A stretch of DNA of 64,000 bases from Linyphia triangularis (GCA_963978545.1 OZ021727.1:46537385-46601384), one strand, 5' to 3'. Counted from the stretch's first letter, positions 49,391-62,567 are shown. Translations and numbers: made by a program. The notes: generated from the sequence alone by a model not told the origin.

Positions 49391-51372
49391 TTAAAAAGTA
49401 GAAAATTAAATCATTGTCTAAATCGATTGCAATAAAAATAAAAGACAATGTAAAATATTTAGAATATAAATTAAAGTAGGCCAAAAAAAAAGTTCTTTTC
49501 GAAATGCTCTAGTGTGGAAGACTTGCCTCTAGAGTAGATAAGTAAGAAGAAAATAAATATTTATAACTGATAATAGCGCATCAACCTGAACTGTTAGAAA
49601 ATACATGATTTTCATAATTTTTAATCAATCAAATAATAAATGGCTTCAAAAGCAAGTAACTAGAAGCATATATTGTAGGGAAAAAAGTATATGAAAGATA
49701 AATAAATTAAAAAAGAATACATTTTACAATTTATTAGTAACCCGTATTACACTTAAAAAACAATTTTTTTTACAAAAATTTACAAATTTCTATTGAAACA
49801 AAATCTTTTTTTATGTATATTTTCTTTCTGTATTGAAAAAAAGAAAAAGTTCTTTTTCGGCCCACCCTAATATAAGATATAGGGATAAAAAAAGTATTTG
49901 CAAAATAGTACTATTTTGCCTAAGTTCTTGAAATAACTTTTTGTTGGAAAATCATTTGTTTAAATTTTTCTATTATATGTTTAGGCCTTGAGTACTCCTA
50001 CTTTCATTTCATTTAATAATTATATAACTGTAATTATATATTTATATTTTCATAATATTCACCTCTTGATTTCTGTAAGGATAAACTAAAACATACCAGC
50101 TTTTTTAGATTAAAAAAATATCACATTTTATATTTTGACTAATATACTTTATAAAATTAAATACCCTTTCAATTAAATGCTTGGTACAGCGTAAACTTAT
50201 GCCACATTTTATCCAACACCTTTCTGATGGCATTAAAATGTGCTGGTGTTAAATAAGACTTTAATTAATAAATATTCAATTAAAATATAACATCATCCCT
50301 TAAAATAAATGCATAACTCATACAGAGAGAAACCTGCATCTCTAAACCCAATCTTCAGACAAATAGCAAACTTAATTAAAACTTATGAGTTTCTAGTCAT
50401 AAGACTTTGTAGACTCTCTTTTCCTGTCAATATATCATTAAATAAACATCTATAATCTTCCAAGCAAACTTTTCCTTATCAGGTCATCAATCGTCTTATT
50501 CTTTAATTGGTGTATAGGACTACTTCAGAAAAGCTATTAAATTAACATTCGAAAAGCTGCTAAATAATGTATCGATATCTCAACGCCTCAATCGATATTA
50601 TACGTTCTGCACACATGCTATCGATTATACTTTAATAAAAGACAGAGTAGTTTGTATTTTATATGGTTGATCTATTATCATTGAAGTTAGTTTTGCTATG
50701 TTTTTAGCGATACGAATTTTAAAATTATAATTACTAGCATATTGTGTTTTGATAAGTGTCATGTACATGTTTCCTCATGACATACGATCATCAGTAACGA
50801 CTACTTTTCTTACGTAACAGAGAATAAGTTAATGTAAGAAATTTTTTATTATTTTTACTGTCACATAAATTATAATTCAAAAGAGACAACATTTTACTTT
50901 TTTGTGTCATTTCATTTATTTGTTCTCCGAATTGACAGAAAATAATTTTCTTTAATCAAAAACCCTTGTTCGTAAAAAAAAATAAGAAAAAAAAAATTGC
51001 CCTTTATCAACAGCTTATCATTACATAGAATTTCCTTTCGTATGTGAGGGGCACTTAATATTTGTAACATGGAATTTATTAAAGTGTGGTTTATTATTGT
51101 AATAAATTAAAAAAATTCCCATTTAAATATGCAATTAACAGTTTAATATTCCTTTTTTAAAGTTAGTGGTAGCCTTAATTACTGCACAAAAGACAGATTT
51201 CAAAAAAAGTCAAGAGTAGATTTCCTCATGGGCAAAATCACAGTTTTTCTGGAAAAAAATGTTTACCTCAGTTTTATTTATACCTTGTTTATAAATTTAC
51301 CACAATAGACCTAGTAGCTTATCATAAATCAATACATCTAGCTTTCCAAAATATAGCGTAAGCTAAATCTAA

Positions 51373-51402
51373 AACCGGGATATCCGATAACCGGGATATC
51401 CT
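51373..51402. repeat. Two copies of AACCGGGATATCC, 16-bp period
   Basis: An exact 13-nt direct repeat; each copy contains the palindrome GGATATCC. Confidence 0.8.
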
Positions 51403-51934
51403 AGCATTAACTTTTTACTACCTACATTTTGTAGCTTATAATAGCTAGACCTATTAAATGGGTGGATTTTAACAGCATAGCTTATTTTTTGCGTTTACTG
51501 TTTATTCTTTATGCAAATATTGCTAGTAATAGATTTATATATTATAATGTTATAATATTTAAACAAAAAAAATCAAATTTTATCTAACATAAAATTTGAT
51601 CTTAAAAATATAAAACCTGAGACAAAACTGTAGACAACAAAGCAAGCGCGACTATCGATTGATTAATCTGCTGACAGAAGTGAAGTTTCTTTACAAGATA
51701 AATCTAAATGCGAAGATCTACAATAAGGACTTTAATATCGTATTCATCAAGTTTCTTTGACATCAGAGATCAAGCAAAATACGAAATTTGAAACGATGTT
51801 TCAGTTAAAAATACAGAGGATTCATTTGTAGAAATTGTAGATAAGAAGAATCAAGTCATATTTATTGGACATGTTAGGAGAATAAAAAATAAAATTAATT
51901 AAAAATGATGCAAATAAAGGAGTATTCTTAGCAA

Positions 51935-51961
<27 letters not shown>
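51935..51961 (+). repeat. Poly(T) tract, 27 nt
   Basis: Another member of the biased T-run set, with 54276-54304 (29 nt) and 60265-60289 (25 nt) nearby. Confidence 0.95.
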
Positions 51962-51966
<5 letters not shown>

Positions 51967-52537
51967 GAAATGGCCAGTGTGAGTTTTATTAAAATTTCAG
52001 CATTAAAAAGTAACTTCTTGATCTAAAGAGGAGAGAAAAAATTTCTTGAGACATATCTTCTATTTCAATTTCTGTTCATCTTTTTTTAGTAAAAGATAAT
52101 AAATAATCCATAACTGGTAAAAGATAAAATGCAATTTATCATACATTATTCAAAATATTATGTAATTAATAAATTTGTTGATTTTTGTAATTTCGCATTG
52201 CGTTAATAAATAATAATTAGGTGCAAAAAACATATTTTATTGCGTAATATTCATCATTATTTTTTTAACTGACCTTCATTACAAACACATTTTTCGGTTC
52301 AAACATAAACTTAATTTGTTACTCTTAACAACTTAATAGTACTAATGGTAATGCATCCACTTATAACGGATAAATTAGAGGTGCATATTCAATTAACCCT
52401 AATTAACAAAGAGCATCTTTATTTGCATTTAAATTATTCAAATTGTTTTTGTATTAAAACTAACATTTGATTACTTCTAAGTTGTTTTTCAAACTTTATT
52501 TTTTGGGTACTTATTTTTCTCTCTTTTACTATTTTTT

Positions 52538-52616
52538 CTCAGAAAAACACGACCTATTTTTTTTTCCTCAGAAAAACACGACCTATTTTTTTTCCCTCAG
52601 AAAAACACGACCTATT
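52538..52616 (+). repeat. 29-bp tandem repeat, three copies
   Basis: CTCAGAAAAACACGACCTAT followed by T-rich spacer starts at 52538, 52567 and 52596, with an exact 29-bp period. Units differ only in the T/C spacer. The 71-codon + frame across it is incidental. Confidence 0.95.
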
Positions 52617-53500
52617 GTTTTCTTATATTCTTTTAAACACTTTTGTATTGTTGGAAATGTTAACATTTTCGTTGTGAATTAAAAAATTCAATGAAAACTC
52701 ATTTTTTAATTCAGTATTTTAGTGTTCTACTCCCCAAGAAACTGGAACATTTATAAAAATAACTTTTGTATCGTTTCGAAATATTAAAAAAATAAAATAT
52801 AAAATACCTAAAAACAGAAAAAAGGTTTAAAATTTGTTAGTGTTTGTTATTGAAAAATATTGTGTAATTACAATGTACTATGTAACTAACTACAGAAATC
52901 CTTTAAAGATAGCTAAATTTTTTACTCCCTTTGTTAAATAAGAAGGAATAAATGCTTTGTGTGCTGTTATTTATTAATAGTATTACATTTAAATTTAATT
53001 AATAAGACTTTTTTTTTAACATTGATCATCAATAAATATAAAGTACAATATCCATTTTTTTTTTATTATTTATTGTTCAGTTTGCAAATTGCTTTTTGAC
53101 AAAGTACTTAAGATGAACTCTTCATTGAGAAAATAATGCAATATATATTTATTTTATTTTCAAACCAATACGTTTATAAATTGCCTAAGTAAAGTGTGCC
53201 TAAATGCCTAGTTGAGTTGTAATAAAAATGCCAGTCACATAAACACAAATTATTTAAAGCGTATCTGTACTATTACCTTCATAAATATAATCTGTGAATT
53301 TTTTTTTAATTCAAATGAAGTATTGAAAATTTGGGTATTCCGGGGTGTAATATAGGATAAATTGGTATCGTTGTCGAAATTGAAATTTAATTACCGCCAG
53401 AAGTTACTAAATTTCTATCTACGGTAATGAAACACTGCTTTCCCTTCAACTACACCCTCGATAACATAAAAAAGTAAGTTAAACTTCATTTAATTTTACT

Positions 53501-54030
53501 TACTCGACTCAACAAAACGATCACAAAAGATATTTGTATCAATCTCAAGAGCATATCTAATTAATAAATTCACAGTATCTATATCTCTCATTTCATAAAA
53601 TAAAAATGCCATCCACAAAAGGTTAAAAAAACTAATTATACCTATTTTATCATTACATCTATTGCCTAAATAAGTTCAATATATCACACACATCTAATTT
53701 CCTGAAAAAAATATTATTAAATACACAAAAAAGTTATCCGACCATAATATAACATACACCCAATTGAAACAAAATCACCAATCACATTTTTATCCCTACA
53801 CCATCTATCTCCCAGCAAAACTAACTACACTTCATTAAGAAACACAACATACTCCCCACACATCAAAAAAACACTGCATAACAAAGACCATCACTGTTCA
53901 AAGGAGACATCCTTATCAAACAGACCACACCCTATCACGCATGCAACGCAACGTCCCCATTTCAACCTCACATTTCACTCGACACTCCCTATGACATGTT
54001 CGGACCATACATCTTTTGGTGGTATCGAAT
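53501..54030 (+). other. G-poor, C/A-rich strand-asymmetric segment
   Basis: The + strand has very few G while C is frequent, unlike the flanks. No open frame or repeat explains it. Confidence 0.6.
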
Positions 54031-54273
54031 TCCACCCCCTAAATGTCAATTATCGGAAAAGGACTTTTTTTTTTAGGTTTCTTTGACGCCTTACTACACA
54101 CTTGCCCTACTTGGGAAACTTGTATCAATGCTGCGGGCTCTTACCATATCGGCTGTAGTTTAGTAATGATCAGAACGTTATCATTTCTCCTCGAAGTTTT
54201 TATTATGGTCATCGCTCTCTGAATTTCCATCGAAAGTCTCGTAACTTTTTTGTCAGTTCTTTTCTGGTCATGT

Positions 54274-54307
<34 letters not shown>

Positions 54308-54539
54308 AAAGATGAATGTAATCTGTATGGAATATTCTTTTCGAGTTAATATAGTAGAACGTTCATCCTCTCGTTCCATAGTAATCACATGCGTCAAAAC
54401 TAATAATGATATCTTTCTTCCGACATATTTTATTCCAGTGTTCCTTCATGCATTCATCAAAGATGTACTATAATAAGAGGCATAGGACAAAGGGTCATGA
54501 ATACAAGTTATTAACTTAGAACAAAAATATACTTTCTCA

Positions 54540-54615
54540 AATCCGGTTATTAACTTCGATTTTGTTTGTGCCAACAAAATGCAGAAAATCTTCAGAGGGC
54601 TAATTAACTTATTTT
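54540..54615 (-). repeat. Dispersed repeat family C, copy 3 (partial)
   Basis: The + strand ATTAACTTCGATTTTGTTTGTGC and GGCTAATTAAC blocks match, in order, the family C copy at 56175-56347. Confidence 0.45.
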
Positions 54616-55894
54616 CTGTCATAAAATCAAGCATAAACTTGACAGAGAGACTTATTGTAGACCTATACAAACAGACCACTAGGGTTTCCTAGCACACTTT
54701 TGAATCCTCTCAATGGTCATAAAGAAGCAACCCAACTAATTTTCACTTATAAGAGACAAAATATAAAAGTCTAAAAGTCTAATCGAGTCTATACATGTTC
54801 AAGAGAATATGACGACTAAAGATTCAATGCAATTGCATACGAAAAGTGAAATTCACAAAAAGCATTTATAATAAAATCTTAGTTTTATGGGTTAATTTTT
54901 TACAATTGGGCAATTGATAATCTGGAATAATCTGATAGATTACTGAGAAAATTGTATTGGAATATATAGTTTTAAGAGATAACTCGGTCTGCACTTGGAT
55001 ATTGAAAGAAGGAGTTAACTTGAATCAACTTAGAAGGACATGGAGTGAGTCACTAGTTTTGTTTTTTTTTTCTTCTTTTTTTTTTTTTTAATGTATAGTT
55101 ACATTTCTTTTCTCAATATTACCACATCCGGTAAAAAATCCTATTTTAAAATATTAGATCAAAACATCAGATAATTTTAATGATCAACTTCCACTTATTT
55201 CCCAAATTTAAACCCCGAAATAAAGTTTCTTTTTTTCTTTAAACCAACAAAGAAAGACACCCACCACTTCCAGGTAAGAGGAACGCAAAAGACCTGTCCT
55301 CACTTGAAACCCAAAAATAACTCGAAACCTACTCTTGAAATCCAAAGCGTCCCCGCGAATATACCCTTACAATGAGTCTTCTTCGTATTATTTTCGTTCG
55401 GGAAAAACCACCCGTCAGTCGTTGAAAATTTCCGAAAATTTGCATACAGTTTTTATTCTTGGTATAAATCATCGGTAAGGAGGTGGGAGTTTTTTTATTT
55501 TTTATATTTTTTATTATTATTATTATTATTTTGTTTGCTTAATCAAGAGTACTAAAGAAAAAGTTGTTTGGAACGTGGCCAAGATATTTACTTGCCGCCG
55601 GAAACATCCCCCTTCAAAGTTATGATTTAGTTTAAAGCAATTTTGTTTGGAAACGGAAAAAGTTAAATAAAAAAGGAATGTGTGAGTGGGGGGGTAAAAA
55701 GAGACGTTTCATTGAGGTTATTAATGGACTTTAGATAATTTATCGGTTGTTATTCCTTAATAAGTATCTAATATTTTATTTAAGTTGACATTTATAATGG
55801 AATCTGATGTAAATTTCTTTGGTCGGTTGCGAATTTTAAAAGTTAAAAAGTAAGATATTCGTGACAGCGGTTTATTAGTTTTCATTTCCTGAGT

Positions 55895-56092
55895 GATTTT
55901 TTTTTTTCCAATTCTTGTCTCACTTATCTTTAAACACTAAAAGTTACCACCGTTTGGAGACTGGAGCAACAAGTGTTGTTTCCTTCATAAAAGACCAACC
56001 GAAACTAGTTTGTCCTTGGAACACACTGCTCCCAGTGGACCAGGTCCTGCTGTACATTACTCGAGGAAGTACAGACCTCATGAAACTCTTGT
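55895..56092. other. GC-raised stretch open on both strands
   Basis: The + strand has an open frame without a start codon ending at a TAA near 56092 (contains VVSFIKDQPKLVCPWNTLL). The minus strand has a 46-codon frame from an ATG near 56081 (contains TWSTGSSVFQGQTSFGW). I recognise neither. It may be a transposon piece or an isolated exon; splice sites on either strand are weak. Confidence 0.2.
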
Positions 56093-56174
56093 AATAGACT
56101 ATATTCCTTACAACCAGATGATTTCATAGAAATCTTATGTTACTAGATGGTACGTTTTCGCTCTTTTTTTTAAA

Positions 56175-56347
56175 TCTTTTATATTAACTTCGATTTCGTG
56201 TGTGTCGATGGGCAAATCTGTGAACGCCTAATTAACCCCCTTGTCGTCATTCAATCGTTCTGAAACTTTGCAGATAGATTCGATGTCGATGACAATGCAT
56301 TCTATCAAATTTTGGGGCTGTTACTGTCACTAAAAGGTTGCTTTTAT
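56175..56347 (-). repeat. Dispersed repeat family C, copy 4 (longest)
   Basis: The + strand reads TTAACTTCGATTTCGTGTG, CTAATTAACCCCCTTG, GTCATTCAATCG, TCGATGTCGATGACAATGCA, CTGTTACTGTCACTAAAAGG. Its reverse complement aligns with copies 1 and 2. GTCGTCATTCAATCG and GCCGTCATCCAATCG recur at 56244 and 56372, so the unit may be partly duplicated. Confidence 0.65.
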
Positions 56348-59300
56348 AGAATACTAATAAACCAACTTGCCGTCATCCAATCGCACTAAAATAGCCTTTA
56401 ACTGATCATTGTTGAAACACTTTCCTGTTGTCACTTTTTCTTTAATAAATAAATAATAAAATTAACTTAATCAGAATAAATAAATGAAACTTGGATGTAA
56501 GATCATAAATTCACGTGCATTTTTAATAAATAAACTTTGAAACATAGTTTGCCACACATTTTGCTGATAGAAATGTTTTTGATATTTAAAATTAGATGCA
56601 AACAGAAAGCATTCATATTTGACGCTGTTGTTAATAAATATAAAAATTGGCTATGCTGTAATTTAGAAGAAACGAGATACCTTCAGGAATATTACTGATT
56701 AGTCTTACCCCATCATGAATACCGTTCATGGTGAAAACTATTCGGTCTAACAACACACTACTACTTTTATTTGTTACGGGACACAATCATCTTAATTATA
56801 ATCTTGCAATCAGATATCTCTTGTTTCTGGCGCTTAATGACATCAGCTAGACGTGTTTTTGAAACCTATATTAAAAACCTCAGTTTCTGAAATAGTTATA
56901 AGCGGGGGGGGGGGGGATAGCAAAGCTGTTCACCTCCCACACGTATACTGGATTAACATCGTAATAATAGTATTATTTTAATATGGTGGTAAACTAATGT
57001 CTTAAAAGTAACAATAGTCCTTTCCAAGTTCCAAAAATAACTGAAAAAATAATTAATGTACTGGATTCGTGTCATAATAAAACTCTTTGATATTAATTAC
57101 TTTATTAGAAAAAAACAAATTTTCTGTTTAGAAAGTGGCTCTTAACTCTCAAGAATTTAAAATGCTCATTAAGTAAGGAAATGTTGTCAGAAAAAAAATT
57201 AGCCAATCGAAATTAATTAGTTAATAACGAGTAGACAGGAAACTTAATCATCTATTAGTAAGACTCTATTTTTATTTGGAAATTATTCCGACGCTAATGA
57301 GCAACGGATAAAAAATATGTAATTAGTCCATGAATGAATGTTGATGGATGGATGAGAGAAGATTTCTAGATAAGTTGTATCACTTTGTATATTTTACTTT
57401 ATGAAGTTCTGTATAGAATAACTAAGCTAAACATCCGTTTGAAAACTTTATACGAAATAAATATAATTAAAAATACCATTTAGATTATTTGATAAAGGAC
57501 AAATTTGGTATAAAAGTTAGGAAATGAAACAATAAATTTTCAAAAAAAAACTTTATTGCACATGAAATAAAGTGTTGAGATTACTTGATAAGAGTTATTT
57601 AAAAAAAAAACTTGATAAATACTGAATTGAAAATGGCTCTGTTATCCCACTACCTTGAATCTAATAACTCCTTCATGTATTATTGAAATAATTTAACTAA
57701 CATTCTTTTACCCTCACTATAAAGTGATAACATTTTATATAAGATTGTTTGAAGTAGTTAAATGAAAGGTTTAATTAAAGAAGAAGATCAATTTGTTTAA
57801 GTTCACATTTATCCTTATCATTCTACTTAGGAATAAACTTTAGCGGAATAATAATATCATTCCAAAATTTAGTTGCTCCAGACCGTAGGAACTTAAAGAG
57901 AAAAGTTTATTTTAATTTCCCTATCTTGCGTCAGAGAGGAATCCTTAGTACAAAAGGAGAGAAGTTTTGACTTGACTTGTAGATGGTGTAAGTAATTAAA
58001 CAACTTTACAGGAGCTTTAAAACAAAAGTGTTCCAAAAATAAAAATATCGTTTTGTATACCTCACTTCTCCAAAAAAACTGACTAGACCTTCCGGGAGAC
58101 ACTAGAATTGGTCGAAATAAAAATTAAAATATTTTTTAGTTAGTTTAATTTGGAAAAAGGGGATCAAGTTATTAGAGCAGTAAATCTACAAGTTTGTAGA
58201 GCAAACAAAGCATTTTAAAAAAATTTGTATAAAAGTAAAAATTGTATGCAAAGGTATAATGTAATGTATTAGTCTACCAATATATAGTCAATAAAACATA
58301 ATGCAATAAGATATAAAGTAGAAAAAAATTTTACAATACGGATGTCCAATTTAAAAACCAAATATCAGCAGATCACTCTATTTTGCAGAAGAGAGAAAAA
58401 ACATATTTGTTTTGCTAACAAAAGAATAAGTTTTCTTGTTTGTTTGTTTTTTTAAATAAAAAAAACCTAAAGGTTTTTTTTAGCTTACTTATATCTCTAT
58501 TGTGTAAATATACCTTCAATATATCCTCGCCCCATGAGGGTAAATTGAAAAACACTTTAATCAAAAGAAAATCACTGGTTTCCACGACCTTCATCTAAGA
58601 AATGTTTTGCTTGTTTATGCCCATACAATATTCAATTTGCTTACTTTTACAATATGATTTCTATAGTACATCATTTAGTTTTGAAAACGATTATAAGTCA
58701 CAAAATAATATTCTTTTCCAAAGAAGCATGATTTTGGGTTCTACATTAAACGACAAGAGTACATTTTTTCTTTGTTAATATATGAACCAATAAATTTGAT
58801 ATTGAGATAACGACTATGCCAACGTATTAATTGTTTCCCAAATTAAGTCTCATTATTTAACAATTGAAAACATTTTCACTACAAATTCGATCGTTATAGG
58901 TCCACAGAAAAATAACTGAAGTTAGTTAAACTATGTAACCTTCCATGCAATTTTCTTCCTAACAATTATTTGGTCTCAACTCATGCAAACAAAAATAAAT
59001 TGATGAACTTAAAGCGTTACAATGGCTTTTTAATCTTTTTTACCCCAAGACAAACTTATTTACAAAAATAAAAAATATATATATGAGCTATTTTTCTCAC
59101 TTATGCTCTTCTACGACCCTGCTCTGCTTTTAAACACATTTTAGCTTTTTTCGTTTGCGTTTACTTCTTTAAACTAACAAGTCACTTGAATTTATCATTT
59201 AAGATCGAAGTTCTTAAGCTATAAATTCTCTCTTAGAAAGTGCGATAAATTTTGTAAAGAAACCATAAATTTCCCTTAAAGAAAATGTCATAAACTTTAT

Positions 59301-60194
59301 GTAAAGGAAATATAGACTATTTTGTTTACATAGGTTGATTTAAAGTTACAGGACAACTACAAATTCTTGAAACTACACCATTAGTAAGAGGGTAATTTAT
59401 GCATTGTTTCAATCAACTAAACATATATATTATAGTGAGTAATAGTAACCGGGTAGGCGGTTTTTTAATAAGTTGTTTTTGATATTAAAACAACTATTTA
59501 TTTAAAAAATTATATCTTTGTAGGTCAAATTCACTAATCGTATAAGAAATTAAATATTTTTTTCGTACAGATCGCGATCCCCACGTGCATTACTGAATAG
59601 AAAATAGCAATACCTTTATAAAAAAAAATTAAATACGTACTGTTTAATTTAAATATAGAATATGTAATGCTATAAGAAGCTAATTTTCTCCAATTAGTGT
59701 ATTTTTTATTGTGGACTAACAAGTTTGTTTTAAAATGTCTTTGTAAAATCAAATTTTTCTCGATATGGAACTAGTGCCAACCCCTATTATAAAAAATTCC
59801 GAAAATTAAAATTATTTATTTTACATTATTTTAACTAAAACGTTATAAACACTGCAGCTTATCTTCTCTCTTAATTCTTCTCTTTCAAGCACTCAAGTAT
59901 GTATGTACATAATAGTAAATGCATGCAATTTCTTAAATCTAGTCAACATTTTATTGAGCAGTGACTATTTACAATATCATACATCAGATATAGGAAGTAA
60001 AATCCACCTCAATTTCTTACGTGTGTGTATTGCTCAAATGCAAAAATTTCGATGCGTTTTCTATCCATCTATTATGTTAGAATGTGTTCCTCTATAAGAT
60101 TAAAAGTACTGAATCTATTTATGTGAAACACGAAATATGTGCGACGTTAAAGGAGAATCGAGTCTCAATATCATAGAAATTTATATTTTCGTTC
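56348..60194. other. No gene seen
   Basis: AT-rich. A G13 run is at 56904-56916. The minus frame 58102-57893 (69 codons, starts MSPGRSSQFFWRSEVYK) is in slightly richer DNA and unrecognised. The frames at 59534-59752 and 59903-60097 look like chance. Confidence 0.5.
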
Positions 60195-60960
60195 TTTTTA
60201 CTTTCAATTACCCATATGTTAACAAATGGTAATGAAAGCATTGTCTTCAGTCAAAAAAAGATTATTTTTTTTTTTTTTTTTTTTTTTTTGCTCTCTTCTC
60301 CACGTTTTGGGACAACATCCTGACTTCAAACAAGTGGTCTAGAAAAAAATTTCTATCCGTGTGTATACGTATTACATGGTCAGTATAACTCCCGAATAAA
60401 TTGACCGACGATGTTCAAATTTTGTGTGCGAGTTAGTGGTGGTCATGGGACCTACCATTAAGGTTTTCACTAAATTCACGCAAGCGCATAAGGTTGAAAT
60501 CATGACAAATCATTAAAAAATCATATTTTCAGCAATTGCTATAAAACGATTCTAATGATTTCTATTAAAATCTCTGTGCTAATGCCTCTTAAGGTGTTCC
60601 AAAACCTACCCCAATTCCAAATTTCCAGTAGAAATGTGACAAAAGCGTAAAAAGTTGAAAAACGAATGCCTTTAACCCAGAGAACTCTGCCTTTGCGCAT
60701 CGCCTATCAACGATTGTTTTCTTTTCTGTTTCTTGCGCAAGAAATGGCAAAGTAATGTCTATCGAATTACTTTGCCAATTTGGCCATTTCGGAGTTTTTT
60801 GGGGGGCCTTATAAAAATTATTGCCAAAAATACCATCAAACTGACCATTTTTACTTAAATGAGATCTATATCAAAACGTTAAATAACGCCATATCAAATT
60901 TAAAGGCAATTACCAGTATTATAGTGTAATTGGAAACTGTGCAACGTTCCACACCCCTAA
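60195..60960 (+). mobile_element. Family A repeat, copy 3 (longest)
   Basis: Same left foldback (CTTTCAATTACCCATATG / GGTAATGAAAG) and right end (TGGAAACTGTGCAACGTTCCA, then CACCCCTAA and T). The loop bases of the right hairpin differ from copy 1 while the stem is kept. It includes a 25-nt T run at 60265-60289. Confidence 0.65.
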
Positions 60961-61858
60961 TTTATTATGGTAACCATGAAGAAAAGTGGGAATGCAAATG
61001 CTTGGCAAAAACAAATTACAGTATTGAATATTAAATGCTAAATGCTTATTTTTAATTGCATTTTCTGTTTAACAAAAATAGCCTTAACTCCCAATAAACT
61101 AGTTTAATTAATTACATATTATTTTCTTTTAGTTTATAATTATAAAATAAAGTAGTGATAGGCTTATATAAAAGCTATTTTTCGTTTTTTATGTACGAGG
61201 TCAATATTCTTAATCAAAGCTAAAATTTGATAAGATTTGGTCCCTATCATTGCTAATTTGGCAATATTTTTATTATGAATGATTACTAAAACCTCTTTAA
61301 AACACTAAAGTGGTGAGTTTTGTTTCTATCCAATCAACGAAAATATTCAGTCTCTGTCAACGTCGTTTTTTTTCAATAACATTCAACAATATCCATTGTA
61401 AATAAATAGCTGTACTTCACAGCCAACACATTTAATTTGTCCCACTATAGTTTACATACACTAAAGTTAGTAAACATTTTCGACAAATCCATCGCCTGGG
61501 AAACAAACACAATTCCCATTAATTCTTCAAGTTGAGTGTACACAGAAAGCAATGATCTCACTAGAAAGCGTTCTGGTTGTTGTAAACAATGAGTCTAATA
61601 ACTTCCAGCTTATTTATAGACCTGTTGAATGAAAACCTAATATTTATAATTAGCAGCCACGCATTATCTCATAAGGTATAAAGGTTTTATTTCACCGTTA
61701 TTACTTGAAAGGTTTCCAGCGTATATCATTTAATATGAATATTTTGTTGTAGAAGGTAACTTTTGGTTTTTACTTTAAAACGAGAAAGTATCAAATGATA
61801 AACGATTTCATAAATTTTTCCTACATTAAGAGTTACACTTGTCATATACTTTAATTAA

Positions 61859-61893
61859 AATATTAGAATATTTTTTAATATTCTAATATTAAA
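61859..61893. repeat. AT-only hairpin (TATTAGAATATT / AATATTCTAATA)
   Basis: A 12-bp perfect stem around a short T loop. Confidence 0.6.
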
Positions 61894-62134
61894 AATAGAA
61901 CTTATTATTAGCATTTGATTATGTACATCATTTTATATTCATTTATTATAGTTAAATGTTATTTCCAAAAAAAATTACCATAGTATAATTTTAATTAACT
62001 TTGAAGATTTATTCAAAACAACATGAAAACATTTATTACGATAATACTAAAAAAATTTCAGATATGTATTTAGAGTCATGATCTTTTTTAAGACCTTAAT
62101 TTCTTTTATTTTTATTTAACCACAAACCCAGGTA

Positions 62135-62410
62135 ACCCTGTAGTGGTATTGTCCATTGTTGGAAACAGGGGTTCTGGGAATATTTGCTAGTTCAAGCCGA
62201 ATCTCGAGCAACTTTCCAAACTACGTGATTTTTTTTTTTTTTCCAATTTTATACTCTGTATCAACTTTTCAAAACTTCTAATATATTTGAAGTAGTACTG
62301 GGCGAGATTTGCCAAGATCGGTAACAACGGTCAGTCCACAACGGTACACATCAGGATTGGCCAGTGTCGCGCCAATATTGGCCAGTGAATTTATGCCACT
62401 GGGGAAGTTG
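62135..62410 (-). repeat. Dispersed repeat family B, copy 2
   Basis: Reverse-complement match to 26130-26505: AACAGGGGTTCTnGGAA at one side, ACATCAGGATTGGCCAGTGTCG at the other, with GCCAATATTGGCCAGT beyond. The middle carries a 14-nt T run. Confidence 0.65.
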
Positions 62411-62567
62411 GTACACATTCTTAAAATCATCTCAAGTACTTTAAAATAGTTCTTGTTTAAATTTCGAAAATTTTCTCACCCATCCTTTTGTACCACTATC
62501 TAAAAATCAACTTTGTTATCTTATAAATTAATTAATAATTATAACACAATTTTTTTTAAAAAGTCAC

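Larger units (their letters stand above)
49391..53500. other. No gene seen
   Basis: AT-rich with the small tandem repeats listed separately and the T run at 51935. No splice-bounded coding segment was noticed. Confidence 0.5.

Noticed and set aside
53504..53560. Minus-strand ATG with a signal-peptide-like run (MLLRLIQISFVIVLLS) before a GTAAGT donor, as exon 1 of the secreted gene
   Set aside because: Its donor leaves phase 0, but exon 2 needs one carried base. Joining them gives a stop after about 14 codons. A weak GTCGAG donor would fit but is unlikely.
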